DNA of 64,000 nt, from assembly GCA_029287915.1 (NCBI GenBank), contig JARFQE010000076.1, positions 1 to 64,000 of the forward strand. The letters run 5' to 3'. Below, piece by piece: positions 8,517-17,487 of the stretch (position 1 is its first letter; the number at the start of each line of letters is the position of its first letter). The translations under genes were made by a program, and so were the position numbers. The notes beneath the pieces were generated by a model. That model searched no databases and was not told the origin of the DNA. It saw only the letters and a program-made list of their open reading frames with translations. This DNA is from Arenicellales bacterium. GTDB lineage: Bacteria; Pseudomonadota; Gammaproteobacteria; BMS3Bbin11.

Positions 8517-10541
8517 ATGACGACCACGCAATTGTTATTTATCATCTGGGCAGCTTTACTGGCTGTCGTGTACGGGATTGTGACGACACGCTGGATCAAG
8601 GCACTACCAGCAGGTAAAGATCGCGTGCAGGAGATTGCTGCAGCAATCTCTGAAGGTGCACGTGCCTATCTAGCACGCCAGTACACAACTATCGCTTTTG
8701 CAGGCGGCATCATTTTTCTCGTAATAGGTTATTTCCTTGACTGGACTACAGCCATTGGCTTTGCCATCGGTGCTATCCTTTCAGGTGCTGCTGGTTTTAT
8801 TGGAATGAATGTCTCTGTCATGGCCAATTCACGTACTGCCACAGCTGCTGCAAGAAGTATGAACGCAGCATTCCAGGTGGCATTCCGCGGTGGTGCAATC
8901 ACTGGCATGCTGGTTGTCGGCCTTGGACTTGCGGGTGTTGCTGGTTATTATGCCATTTTGATTGGCGCTGGCATGGCCGAATCAGATGCACTGCATAGCC
9001 TGGTGGGGGTAGCATTTGGTGGCTCCCTGATCTCCATATTTGCCCGACTAGGCGGCGGTATCTTCACCAAGGGTGCAGATGTGGGTGCTGACATTGTCGG
9101 CAAGGTTGAAGCCGGTATTCCGGAAGACGATCCGCGCAACCCGGCAGTGATTGCCGATAACGTCGGTGATAATGTTGGAGACTGTGCCGGAATGGCTGCG
9201 GATCTGTTTGAAACCTATGCAGTAACTATCATCGCTACCATGTTCCTGGGCGGGCTGTTACTGGCAGATGTCGGGGCAACAGCTGTGGTTTATCCTCTGA
9301 TGCTAGGTGCGGTATCAATTATTGCTTCCATAATCGGTACCTTTTTTGTCAAGGTAAGCCGTGGACGAATTATGATGGCACTATACAAGGGCCTGATTGT
9401 TTCAGGATTACTTGCGTTTATTGCCTATTATTTCGTTACACAGGCCGTTTTTGGTGAAAGCATCATGATTGATGGTATTGCTGTACCCAGTATGAATCTG
9501 TTTTATTCAGCGGCGATCGGGTTGTTGCTGACGGCAGCTATGGTCGTAATTACTGAATACTATACTGCCACGGAGTTCAGTCCTGTGCGTTCCATAGCAA
9601 AGGCATCGACTACCGGAGATGGCACCAATGTCATTGCCGGTCTTGGCATCTCGATGAAATCAACAACATTACCGGTGCTGGCAGTTTGCGGCTCTATATG
9701 GGCAACCTATGAACTTGCCGGTCTCTACGGTATTGCAGTTGGTGCAACCGCCATGTTGTCGATGACAGGTATAATTGTTGCACTGGATGCCTACGGTCCT
9801 ATTACTGACAATGCCGGTGGTATTGCTGAGATGGCAGAGCTGCCGCAAGAGATTCGAAATATTACTGATCCTCTCGATGCAGTCGGTAACACAACAAAGG
9901 CAGTGACTAAGGGTTACGCAATTGGATCAGCAGGTCTCGCGGCATTGGTGCTGTTTGCAGATTACACCCACGCATTAGGCGAGAACATGACTTTTGATCT
10001 TTCCAACCACATGGTGATCATTGGACTATTTATAGGTGGACTGGTGCCCTATCTGTTTGGCGCTATGGCGATGGAGGCTGTCGGCCGTGCAGCTGGTGGC
10101 ATTGTCAATGAAGTACGACGTCAATTCCGAACCATGCCGGGAATAATGGATTACAGCCAGAAACCTGATTACTCGCGTGCGGTTGATATGCTGACCAAGG
10201 CAGCGATCAAGGAGATGGTCATTCCTTCACTGTTACCGCTGCTCATACCTGTGCTGGTTGGTGTTCTGCTTGGCAAACAGGCACTCGGTGGCATGTTGAT
10301 TGGTAGTATCATCACCGGCATATTCCTGGCTATTTCCATGACCACCGGAGGTGGTGCATGGGACAATGCCAAAATATATATTGAAGATGGCCACCATGGT
10401 GGCAAGGGTTCGGATGCCCACAAGGCAGCGGTAACCGGTGACACCGTTGGTGACCCTTATAAGGATACAGCAGGACCGGCGATTAACCCGATGATCAAAA
10501 TTATCAATATCGTTGCATTGTTGATCGTTCCGATCATCTGA
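8517..10541 (+). CDS. hppA: K+-independent H+-translocating membrane pyrophosphatase
   Basis: This integral membrane enzyme couples PPi hydrolysis to proton export, or makes PPi from the proton gradient. The 674-residue protein has about 16 membrane segments, the PPi/Mg site ([16 protein letters not shown], then [20 protein letters not shown] at about 215-235) and the C-terminal motif [18 protein letters not shown]. The subtype residues read [10 protein letters not shown]: lysine in place of the alanine of K+-dependent enzymes marks the K+-independent, proton-pumping class. AGGAG precedes the ATG. It is followed by a terminator and the soluble pyrophosphatase gene, and preceded by an FNR-type promoter. 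Confidence 0.97.
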   Translation: MTTTQLLFIIWAALLAVVYGIVTTRWIKALPAGKDRVQEIAAAISEGARAYLARQYTTIAFAGGIIFLVIGYFLDWTTAIGFAIGAILSGAAGFIGMNVSVMANSRTATAAARSMNAAFQVAFRGGAITGMLVVGLGLAGVAGYYAILIGAGMAESDALHSLVGVAFGGSLISIFARLGGGIFTKGADVGADIVGKVEAGIPEDDPRNPAVIADNVGDNVGDCAGMAADLFETYAVTIIATMFLGGLLLADVGATAVVYPLMLGAVSIIASIIGTFFVKVSRGRIMMALYKGLIVSGLLAFIAYYFVTQAVFGESIMIDGIAVPSMNLFYSAAIGLLLTAAMVVITEYYTATEFSPVRSIAKASTTGDGTNVIAGLGISMKSTTLPVLAVCGSIWATYELAGLYGIAVGATAMLSMTGIIVALDAYGPITDNAGGIAEMAELPQEIRNITDPLDAVGNTTKAVTKGYAIGSAGLAALVLFADYTHALGENMTFDLSNHMVIIGLFIGGLVPYLFGAMAMEAVGRAAGGIVNEVRRQFRTMPGIMDYSQKPDYSRAVDMLTKAAIKEMVIPSLLPLLIPVLVGVLLGKQALGGMLIGSIITGIFLAISMTTGGGAWDNAKIYIEDGHHGGKGSDAHKAAVTGDTVGDPYKDTAGPAINPMIKIINIVALLIVPII

Positions 10542-10561
10542 TTTTTTTAGATGCAAGACGC

Positions 10562-10592
10562 AAAAGGCCGGGCAATGCCCGGCCTTTTTGTT
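10562..10592 (+). terminator. Intrinsic terminator of hppA
   Basis: The stem AAAAGGCCGGGC / GCCCGGCCTTTTT with an AAT loop and a T-rich tail lies 20 nt after the hppA stop codon. Confidence 0.92.
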
Positions 10593-10644
10593 TTTTAGTC
10601 GCCTGAAACATATAATCTACTGCTTTTAACAATGAGTATAAATC

Positions 10645-11193
10645 ATGAATCTTGACAGAGTGTCATCAGGTGCGGATCTGCCGAATGAGATCAATGTAAT
10701 AATCGAGATACCATCACATTCTGATCCTGTGAAGTACGAAGTAGACAAGGATACTGGGGCGATGTTTGTCGATCGCTTCATGGGCACGGCGATGCACTAT
10801 CCCTGCAACTATGGTTACGTACCGCATACCCTGTCAAAGGATGGTGACCCGGCTGATGTGATGGTTGTTACACCGGTTCCCCTGATTACGGGTTCAGTAA
10901 TCGCCTGTCGCCCTGTGGGGGTGCTGAAGATGACCGATGAGTCAGGTGATGATGCCAAGATCCTGGCAGTTCCAACTACCAAGCTGTGTCGTAGCTATGA
11001 ATGTGTCAGCCAGCTGAATGACATGCCACAGGTACTGGTCAATCAAATTGCTCATTTCTTCGAACATTACAAGGACCTTGACGAGGGCAAATGGGTTCGC
11101 GTTGAAGGCTGGGGTGATGCAGATGAAGCAAAGGCTGAGCTTCTTGCCAGTGTTGAGATGTATAAGCAGGCACCAGAAAAACCCAATTTCTAA
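10645..11193 (+). CDS. ppa: Soluble family I inorganic pyrophosphatase
   Basis: Family I pyrophosphatase hydrolyses cytoplasmic PPi to phosphate. The 182-residue protein has the signature [10 protein letters not shown] around residues 73-82 (metal-binding aspartates D-x-D-P-x-D; alanine replaces the more usual leucine), the conserved KYEVDKDTG near residue 31 and [11 protein letters not shown]. Length is typical for the bacterial hexameric type. Having a hydrolytic PPase next to PPi-phosphofructokinase and a PPi-driven pump implies that PPi use is controlled between energy-saving and wasteful routes; this control is inference. Confidence 0.96.
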   Translation: MNLDRVSSGADLPNEINVIIEIPSHSDPVKYEVDKDTGAMFVDRFMGTAMHYPCNYGYVPHTLSKDGDPADVMVVTPVPLITGSVIACRPVGVLKMTDESGDDAKILAVPTTKLCRSYECVSQLNDMPQVLVNQIAHFFEHYKDLDEGKWVRVEGWGDADEAKAELLASVEMYKQAPEKPNF

Positions 11194-11209
11194 TTTTTCG
11201 ATCAACGTC

Positions 11210-11917
11210 ATGCCAGTCTGGTTATTTTTTCTGGCCATCCTTCTGCAATTTCCGGTCTACGTGATGGCCGGACAACCAACTGTTGAGGTAACGCAAGACA
11301 GTGGCCCAGAAAAGACACAGCTGTCAGCAAAAATGCAAACCCTGCTGCAGGCTATTGATACACCGGAAAAGGCCCTGCAAAAATCTCAGGAATACCAGCA
11401 AAACGGACAGTTCGGGCTAGCGAAAATTGTATTGCAGCATGGAATAGAACTAGCTAAAGAAAAAGACAGTTCATTCGATGAGCTGACGGATGAGCTTGAA
11501 TATGCGATGCCACTACTGCAGGCAAAAGAACTACTTGTTATTGGACAACCAGATCAGGCGGAGGAGATTCTGCTTGAACTTGCTGAAAAGTTCGCTACAG
11601 ACCCAAAACGAAGTGGCGAAATAAGCGCGTTGCAGGGGGCATTGTCGCAGTCGAGATTTCTGGCCTCGGCACGACGTGACAATGAACGGGAAGTCACACA
11701 TGAAGTCCGCAAACGCTTGAGTGAGTTTTATCGCCAACATGGTGTATTTCCAAGCTTTACAGAACTAAATAAGTTACTGCCGCCAGATGATCCAGTGCTG
11801 CAGAATTATGAAATAGTCTACTTCAAGGCTGCTGACAATGCCTATCGCCTGGTGCTGAGAAACCTGCATAATGAGGAAAATCTGCTGAAAATAGAAGCGA
11901 CAGGACTAATAAAATAA
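11210..11917 (+). CDS. Secreted or periplasmic hypothetical protein
   Basis: The first ~22 residues form a signal peptide (MPVWLFFLAILLQFPVYVMA, probable cleavage before GQPTVEV). The mature ~213 residues are mostly helical, with TPR-like spacing (QKSQEYQQNGQFGLAKIVLQ, then QPDQAEEILLELAEKFATDP) and a C-terminal beta-rich part (YEIVYFKAADNAYRLVLRNL). I chose ATG 11210, 16 nt after ppa, because it starts the signal peptide; an open frame extends further upstream inside ppa but is not family-like. Function unknown; a TPR-containing envelope protein is a reasonable guess. Confidence 0.75.
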   Translation: MPVWLFFLAILLQFPVYVMAGQPTVEVTQDSGPEKTQLSAKMQTLLQAIDTPEKALQKSQEYQQNGQFGLAKIVLQHGIELAKEKDSSFDELTDELEYAMPLLQAKELLVIGQPDQAEEILLELAEKFATDPKRSGEISALQGALSQSRFLASARRDNEREVTHEVRKRLSEFYRQHGVFPSFTELNKLLPPDDPVLQNYEIVYFKAADNAYRLVLRNLHNEENLLKIEATGLIK

Positions 11918-12017
11918 TTTGCAACAGATGGCTCGAACTGCGGTGTTTGGTATCGGCAGCGAAATGTCCGCTAGTGGTAATACGATGCTGGAGAGAATCA
12001 GGGCAATACCTGAGTTG

Positions 12018-12065
12018 AAGTACTATACTGATTAAGTACTCTGCTGATGAAGTACTCTACTGATA
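12018..12065. repeat. Three tandem copies of a 16-nt repeat
   Basis: Copies at 12018-12033, 12034-12049 and 12050-12065 share AAGTACT and CTGAT cores and differ at only a few positions. Confidence 0.8.
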
Positions 12066-12221
12066 AGAGTTCCCCGACGTACATTTTACTGATATAACTT
12101 TTTGAGACCGGGTTTATAAATGGAGGTGAGAAACAATCTCCCTATAATGTCTATATATTATTATTTTGGATGCTAACTGTGTCGACTATTTGGAAATGGC
12201 CTTTATAGTCCCCTGCATATA

Positions 12222-12269
12222 GTAATACTAGTAATACACATCATGGTAATACTAGTAATACACATCATG
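12222..12269. repeat. Perfect tandem duplication of a 24-nt unit
   Basis: The units at 12222-12245 and 12246-12269 are identical, each containing two GTAATAC half-units around CTA and ending CACATCATG. Confidence 0.9.
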
Positions 12270-12320
12270 CACTCGCTTTATAACTAGTCATGCCGTGATG
12301 TTTTGATCCCTGCTGAGGGT

Positions 12321-12349
12321 AAAAAAAACCCGGCATAGCGCCGGGTTTA
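12321..12349 (-). terminator. Intrinsic terminator of rpoH
   Basis: Read on the minus strand, a nine-pair stem AAACCCGGC / GCCGGGTTT with a 5-nt loop runs into a run of T, 25 nt after the rpoH stop codon. Confidence 0.9.
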
Positions 12350-12373
12350 CTCATTGACTTGGCAATTCTTGAA

Positions 12374-13234
12374 CTATGCAACCAGTTCGCCCTTCATCTG
12401 GTTGAATGCCTTCTTTTCAATCTGACGTATACGTTCCGCCGAAACACCATGCTTTTCAGCCAATTCGGTCAGCGTAGCTTTTTTGTCGTCCGGATTTAGC
12501 CAGCGTTGTTTCACTATGTCCTGGCTGCGTTCATCGAGTCCGGCAAGAGCCATGCTCAGGTTCTCATTATTTGTACTGGTTGCTGTATCCTTCTCATACA
12601 GGTTTTCAGGGTTATAACGATTGTCAGCAAGATAGCCTGCCGGGGCGACATAGTTAGCCTCATCATCGCTATCCGCATCCATATCAAATGATACATCGAC
12701 ACCACTCATGCGTGATTCCATTTCCAGCACTGTTTTTTCAGGCACATCAAGATTGTCTGACAGGGCCTTTACGTCATTCTGGTTCATCCAGCCCAGACGA
12801 TTTCTGCTTTTGCGCAGGTTGAAGAATAGTTTGCGCTGTGCTTTCGTCGTGGCAACTTTAACGATGCGCCAGTTTTTCAGGATGTAGTCATAGATTTCAG
12901 AGCGAATCCAGTGCATGGCAAAGGACACCAGGCGTACACCACGATCAGGTTCAAAATTTTTGACGGCTTTCATCAGACCGATGTTACCTTCCTGAATCAA
13001 ATCTGCCAGTGGAAGCCCGTACCCGGTAAAGCCCCTGGCTGTGCGGACGACAAAACGCATGTGTGAGTAGATCAGCTGTCTTGCAGCATCCAGATCTTCT
13101 TCGTTGCGATATCGTCTGGCCAGTGATTTCTCTTCCTCCGCCGTCAACATAGGTGCTGCGTTGACCGTCTGGAGAAAACTCGACAAACCTGCATCTGCAG
13201 ATACACCGGAAATAACTGGTAGTGTTTTCATCAT
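12374..13234 (-). CDS. rpoH: RpoH, heat-shock sigma factor sigma-32
   Basis: Sigma-32 directs RNA polymerase to heat-shock promoters. The 286-residue protein has the sigma-70 region 2 block (DLIQEGNIGLMKAVKNFEPD, RLVSFAMHWIRSEI), the RpoH box (TTKAQRKLFFNLRKSR), and region 4 with the helix-turn-helix LTELAEKHGVSAERIRQIEK. I start at ATG 13234, eight bases behind GGGAG; a longer frame to 13276 would add residues not seen in the family. It follows ftsX in the usual ftsY-ftsE-ftsX-rpoH order. A CIRCE operator lies 36 nt upstream of the start, so repression by HrcA is predicted. Confidence 0.97.
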   Translation of the reverse strand: MMKTLPVISGVSADAGLSSFLQTVNAAPMLTAEEEKSLARRYRNEEDLDAARQLIYSHMRFVVRTARGFTGYGLPLADLIQEGNIGLMKAVKNFEPDRGVRLVSFAMHWIRSEIYDYILKNWRIVKVATTKAQRKLFFNLRKSRNRLGWMNQNDVKALSDNLDVPEKTVLEMESRMSGVDVSFDMDADSDDEANYVAPAGYLADNRYNPENLYEKDTATSTNNENLSMALAGLDERSQDIVKQRWLNPDDKKATLTELAEKHGVSAERIRQIEKKAFNQMKGELVA

Positions 13235-13269
13235 GTATAAAATCTCCCAAAACAAATAATAGTTATATT

Positions 13270-13296
13270 TTAGCACTCGATGAATTAGAGTGCCAA
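13270..13296 (-). promoter_or_regulatory. CIRCE operator (HrcA site) upstream of rpoH
   Basis: The inverted repeat TTAGCACTC-N9-GAGTGCCAA matches the CIRCE consensus TTAGCACTC-N9-GAGTGCTAA with one mismatch and exactly nine spacer bases. Read toward rpoH it is TTGGCACTC-N9-GAGTGCTAA. It ends 35 nt before the rpoH ATG, a normal location for HrcA operators, in the 5' untranslated region or core promoter. HrcA itself is not in this window. Confidence 0.88.
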
Positions 13297-13435
13297 TTAC
13301 GGTAAAAGTTCCTTGCAGGTGAGTTATATAACTTATTGATTAAAAAGGAGTTTTAAATTATTTAACAAAGATTGATATTTTAGCTGTTGCGATTTACATA
13401 TTAAATATAGCAACTAATAGGTAAAATCAGGCCGT

Positions 13436-14365
13436 TTAAATCTGACCTTTCCCGGGCTCAAATTGTCTGAGGTAGACACCGACCGTGACCCTGGCAGAAA
13501 GCCAGCCAATTACTGCACCACTGCTGACGAGTAATATAGATGGTAGTAAATGTAAGGGTTCAAGGCTGAAAGCGATGCCATACATAGATGAAAGTGCTTT
13601 TGTTGGTGTACTGATAAAAGAGAACAGAAGGAAGATTACCAGCAGTGCAAAAAGCCCACCGAAAAGTCCCTGAAACATGCCTGAATAGAGGAAAGGGCGG
13701 CGGACAAAAGCATCCGTGCCACCAATCAGCTTTATAATACGAATTTCTTCCTGACGATTGGTGATGGCCAGTCGTATAGTATTACCAATGACAAGGAAAA
13801 CACCGAGACCAAGAATGAATGCAATGACCCAGATGGCTCTTGTCAGAAGTTCCAGCAGTGCTGTCAGGCGTTTTATCCATTCAAGATCAAATTGTGAAAG
13901 TTCTACCTGTTTGAGTTTGCCTAATTCATCAATAAGACTGGCAAGTTTTGTCGGTGAGCGAGCAAATTCATCACCCGGGTAAACCAGTAGCACAAAAGGC
14001 AAGGGGTTGCTGGTTAATGAGTCTAATGCATCCGCTAGCCCGGACCGTGATTTGAATTCTGCCATTGCCTGATCGGGTGTGATTAGATCTATATGCTTGA
14101 TTGCAACATATTCTTCAAGAGATAGTTTAAGCTGCTGCGCCTGTTTAATGTTGATTTCAGGAGCCAGGAAAAGAGATATGTTTGCTCCGTGTTCAAACTC
14201 GGCAGTAAATTTGTTGATATTTTCGAGTGCTGCAAACATACCGCCAGGAAGAGCCAGCGCAATTGCAATGACAGATATGCTTAGAGTACTTGAGAAGGGG
14301 TTGCGGCTCAGATCGCCAAGTGCCCCGACCATTGTTTGCAGGTGTCGTATGAACCAGGCAAGCAT
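13436..14365 (-). CDS. ftsX: FtsX, cell division membrane subunit of the FtsEX complex
   Basis: FtsX is the transmembrane partner of the FtsE ATPase and transmits its cycle to periplasmic amidase activation at the septum. The 309-residue protein has four membrane segments (about 30-50, 175-200, 225-250, 275-300), with the large periplasmic domain between the first two, and the conserved NTIRLAITNRQEEIRIIKLI region. Its start overlaps the ftsE stop (TGATG). Length and topology fit the family. Confidence 0.96.
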   Translation of the reverse strand: MLAWFIRHLQTMVGALGDLSRNPFSSTLSISVIAIALALPGGMFAALENINKFTAEFEHGANISLFLAPEINIKQAQQLKLSLEEYVAIKHIDLITPDQAMAEFKSRSGLADALDSLTSNPLPFVLLVYPGDEFARSPTKLASLIDELGKLKQVELSQFDLEWIKRLTALLELLTRAIWVIAFILGLGVFLVIGNTIRLAITNRQEEIRIIKLIGGTDAFVRRPFLYSGMFQGLFGGLFALLVIFLLFSFISTPTKALSSMYGIAFSLEPLHLLPSILLVSSGAVIGWLSARVTVGVYLRQFEPGKGQI

Positions 14366-15039
14366 CAGGCAGCGCTATCAGCCTGTTTTAACATTCGGCC
14401 TTCCGATAAAGTCAGGCTGCGTTTGCCAAGACGTTCAATATGACGCAGATCATGGGTAGCAACAACTACTGTTACACCATGGTAATTAAAATCATGAAAC
14501 AGATCGAAGATCTCATCTGAAAGCTCAGCATCCAGGTTTCCAGTTGGTTCATCTGCAACCAGTAAGCTTGGCCTGTTAACAACTGCCCGGGCGATACCAA
14601 CGCGTTGTTGTTCACCACCAGACAGGGTGATGGGTTTGGCGCGGTCTCGATTGAGTAAACCCACTTTATCGAGGGCAGCATGTACTCGTCGGCGCAGGTC
14701 ACGAGGGTGAAAGCCGCTAACGACTAATGGTAATGCAACATTATCGAACACGCTAAGATTGTGCAGTAATTTATGATCCTGAAATACCATCCCGATCTGA
14801 CGCCTGAAATACGGTATTTTGCGTCGTTTCAGACGACCCAGGTTCTGCCCATTGACGATGACCTGACCACGCGTAGCATATTCGATCAGGGTCACCAGGT
14901 GTAACAAAGTGCTTTTGCCGGCACCAGAATGTCCGGTAAGAAAGACCATCTCTCCCTTTTCGATAACAAACGAGACATCACGCAGTGCCTCATGTCCTTC
15001 CGGGTAGCGTTTGGTAACGTTACTAAATTCAATTAGCAT
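14365..15039 (-). CDS. ftsE: FtsE, ATP-binding subunit of the FtsEX complex
   Basis: FtsE is an ABC-type ATPase that works with FtsX in cell division. The 224-residue protein shows Walker A GHSGAGKSTLLHL (about residues 36-48), the signature LSGGEQQRVGIARAV and Walker B LLVADEPTGNLD, followed by a switch histidine (VVVATHDLRHIE). I start at ATG 15039 (MLIEFSNVTKRYPEG), which fits FtsE; it overlaps the ftsY end by 11 nt. The C-terminal tail is normal. Confidence 0.97.
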   Translation of the reverse strand: MLIEFSNVTKRYPEGHEALRDVSFVIEKGEMVFLTGHSGAGKSTLLHLVTLIEYATRGQVIVNGQNLGRLKRRKIPYFRRQIGMVFQDHKLLHNLSVFDNVALPLVVSGFHPRDLRRRVHAALDKVGLLNRDRAKPITLSGGEQQRVGIARAVVNRPSLLVADEPTGNLDAELSDEIFDLFHDFNYHGVTVVVATHDLRHIERLGKRSLTLSEGRMLKQADSAA

Positions 15040-15958
15040 GCTGGATATCGTTATCAAACAGGGCGCTGACAAAATCCCTGGCATTAAATATTCTTAAATC
15101 ATCTATTCCTTCACCAATTCCGATGAAGCGGATGGGAAGTTTCGTGCGGTCAGCTATCGCGATAATGACGCCGCCTTTTGCAGTACCGTCTAGCTTTGTC
15201 AGACAGAGTCCGGAGATGTTTACCCGCTTGTTAAATCCTTCAAGCTGATGAATGGCATTTTGTCCGATACCAGCATCTAGCACCAGTAATACTTCGTGAG
15301 GTGCGCCGGGCAACTTCCTAGCAGCGATGCGATGGATCTTTTCAAGTTCCTGCATCAGGTCCCCGGACGTATGCTGGCGCCCGGCAGTATCGATAATGAC
15401 GACATCACTCTCACGAGAGGCAGCAGATTCAATGGCATCATGTACTACTGCAGCGGCATCCGCACCAGGTTGCTGGGCGATGACATGAACCTGATTGCGT
15501 TCGCCCCATATTTTTAGTTGTTCACTGGCTGCAGCGCGAAAGGTATCACCGGCAGCCAACAGAACTGATTTCCCCTGCTGCACAAGTCGGGAGGTTATTT
15601 TACCAATAGATGTTGTCTTACCAGCGCCATTTACGCCGACAACCATGATTACAAATGGCTTCGATGTTGATGGTATGTCCAGCGGTACTTCACATGGTTG
15701 CAAGATGCCAAGCAGGACTTCTTCGAGAGCCGGGTAGAGTGCTTCTGTTTCGGTGATGCGGTCACGGCGAATTATATCGCCGAGCGCATCCATTATTTTC
15801 ATGCTGGTTTCTACACCCACATCGGCTAATATTAACAGTTCTTCCAGTTCATCGAGTATTTGCTGGTCAATCTTCTTGCCTGTGCCAAACAGACTGGAGA
15901 GACCTCCTGCAAATGACTGTCGAGTGCGTGACAGACTGGCACGCAGTCGTGAGAACAA
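15029..15958 (-). CDS. ftsY: FtsY, signal recognition particle receptor GTPase
   Basis: FtsY receives SRP-ribosome complexes at the membrane. The NG domain is complete: N-domain helices, G1 GVNGAGKTTSIGKI (about residues 109-122), DTAGRQ, and TKLDGTAKGGV. It has only ~309 residues from the TTG at 15958, without the long acidic A domain of the E. coli protein. No ribosome binding site precedes that TTG, whereas GGAGG at 15988-15992 lies 5 or 8 nt before in-frame ATC (15982) and ATA (15979) codons; a non-AUG start giving a lysine-rich NKKPKLFSRL N terminus is possible. First gene of ftsYEX-rpoH. Confidence 0.94.
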   Translation of the reverse strand: MFSRLRASLSRTRQSFAGGLSSLFGTGKKIDQQILDELEELLILADVGVETSMKIMDALGDIIRRDRITETEALYPALEEVLLGILQPCEVPLDIPSTSKPFVIMVVGVNGAGKTTSIGKITSRLVQQGKSVLLAAGDTFRAAASEQLKIWGERNQVHVIAQQPGADAAAVVHDAIESAASRESDVVIIDTAGRQHTSGDLMQELEKIHRIAARKLPGAPHEVLLVLDAGIGQNAIHQLEGFNKRVNISGLCLTKLDGTAKGGVIIAIADRTKLPIRFIGIGEGIDDLRIFNARDFVSALFDNDIQHAN

Positions 15959-16077
15959 TTTGGGCTTTTTATTGTCTATGATACGATCCTCCGAAAACCG
16001 TATCGTAACATTGTCGGTATTACTGGATGAAGGTCAAAAGGGTAGATTTCTCACGAAAATAGTTTAAGGGTTTCGTA

Positions 16078-17487
16078 ATGACAGGACAATTATCTCTGAA
16101 AAGAGTATCGCAATATATTATCGCTGCAATGATAGCACTTTCATCTAGCGGCATTTCCGCAGTGGAAAAGTCGAATGTCACTGAGGCGATGCTGGATAAC
16201 GGGATGAAAATTCTGGTCAAGCCAGATAACCGAGCACCAGTAGTCGTGGCACAGGTCTGGTATCGAATCGGCAGTAGCTATGAACCTGATGGAATAACTG
16301 GTGTTTCCCATGTGCTGGAGCACATGATGTTCAAGGGCACGAAAAAATACCCGAATGGTGAGTTTAATCGCATCATTGCGGAAAATGGTGGCAAGGACAA
16401 CGCCTTTACCGGCAGGGATTACACGGCCTATTTCCAGACGCTGGAAAAAAGCCGGCTGGCAGTCAGTATGGAATTAGAGTCAGATCGAATGAGAGGTCTG
16501 CTGCTAGATAAAGACGAATTCAACAAAGAGCTGCAAGTGGTAATCGAAGAGCGCCGTATGCGCACTGAAGATAAACCCGAAAATAAGGTCTATGAAAAAT
16601 TCAATGAAGTCGCTTTTCCTGGCCACCCGTATGGCAGGCCGGTGATTGGCTGGATGCGTGACCTGAAAGAGCTTGAAGTTAATGATCTGCATAAGTGGTA
16701 CCAGCGCTACTATTCACCATCAAATGCAATCCTGGTTGTCGTTGGTGATGTTGAACCTTCTGAAGTCATTGCCATGGCGAAAAAATATTACGGAGCAATA
16801 AAGAACTCAGAAGTAGAGTTGCCGGAGCAGCATAAAGTTGCAAAGCAAACCGCGACCAAAAGAATTAGTGTCAGTGCCCCTGCCAATGTTCCGTATGTCA
16901 TAATTGGTTTTCATGTTCCTGCGGTGGTTGATAAGCCGGAGCATGACTGGGAGCCGTATGCGCTGGAGGTGATGTCAGCTATTCTGGATGGTGGCAATGC
17001 TGCGCGGTTTCCTGATCAGCTGATTCGTGGGCAGCAGGTAGCGACAGCCGTTGGCACTTCCTATGATCCTTTTGCCAGGCTTGCCGGATATTTTCTAATT
17101 GATGGCAATCCTGCTCGGGACGCCAGTGTAGAACAGCTCGAGAAAGCAGTCCTTGAGCAATTGAATATGCTTAAAGTTACTGCTGTTAGCGAGACGGAGT
17201 TACAGCGAGTCAAAGCGCAGGTGATTGCATCGAAAATCTACCAACGCGACTCTGTTTTTTACCAGGCGATGAAATTGGGCTTGCTGGAAACGACGCTAAA
17301 CGACTGGCGGCTGACTGAGGATCATACCGAAAGACTGCAGGCTGTAAGTGCTGAACAAATAATGTTTGTTGCCAGAAAGTATTTTCAGACTGAAAATATG
17401 ACAGTAGCAGTACTTGACCCGCAACCTATAGTTTCTAATGAAACAGCAAACAAGGAATCCAGCAAGGAGAAAAATAATGCGAAATAG
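16078..17487 (+). CDS. M16 family zinc peptidase, active subunit
   Basis: This is a secreted insulinase/processing-peptidase-like protein. A signal peptide occupies about residues 1-28 (ending SSSGISAVEK). The inverted zinc motif HxxEH is present as HVLEH at about residues 80-84, with the third ligand glutamate in VVIEERRMR about 76 residues later. The C-terminal M16 domain follows. The 469-residue length is typical of the periplasmic active subunit. AAGGG precedes the ATG. It overlaps the start of the next M16 gene, and such pairs normally act as an active/inactive heterodimer. Confidence 0.93.
   Translation: MTGQLSLKRVSQYIIAAMIALSSSGISAVEKSNVTEAMLDNGMKILVKPDNRAPVVVAQVWYRIGSSYEPDGITGVSHVLEHMMFKGTKKYPNGEFNRIIAENGGKDNAFTGRDYTAYFQTLEKSRLAVSMELESDRMRGLLLDKDEFNKELQVVIEERRMRTEDKPENKVYEKFNEVAFPGHPYGRPVIGWMRDLKELEVNDLHKWYQRYYSPSNAILVVVGDVEPSEVIAMAKKYYGAIKNSEVELPEQHKVAKQTATKRISVSAPANVPYVIIGFHVPAVVDKPEHDWEPYALEVMSAILDGGNAARFPDQLIRGQQVATAVGTSYDPFARLAGYFLIDGNPARDASVEQLEKAVLEQLNMLKVTAVSETELQRVKAQVIASKIYQRDSVFYQAMKLGLLETTLNDWRLTEDHTERLQAVSAEQIMFVARKYFQTENMTVAVLDPQPIVSNETANKESSKEKNNAK

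Larger units (their letters stand above)
11918..12373. other. Gene-free region with two families of short tandem repeats
   Basis: No gene is visible here. Three imperfect tandem copies of a 16-nt unit (AAGTACTCTRCTGATN) occupy 12018-12065, and a perfect tandem duplication of a 24-nt unit (starting GTAATACTAGTAATAC) occupies 12222-12269. The right end holds the rpoH terminator at 12321-12349. The region is AT-rich and may simply be fast-evolving spacer DNA. Confidence 0.7.

Noticed and set aside
11018-11209. Upstream extension of the periplasmic hypothetical protein into ppa
   Set aside because: It lies inside ppa in another frame, and the signal peptide begins at 11210.
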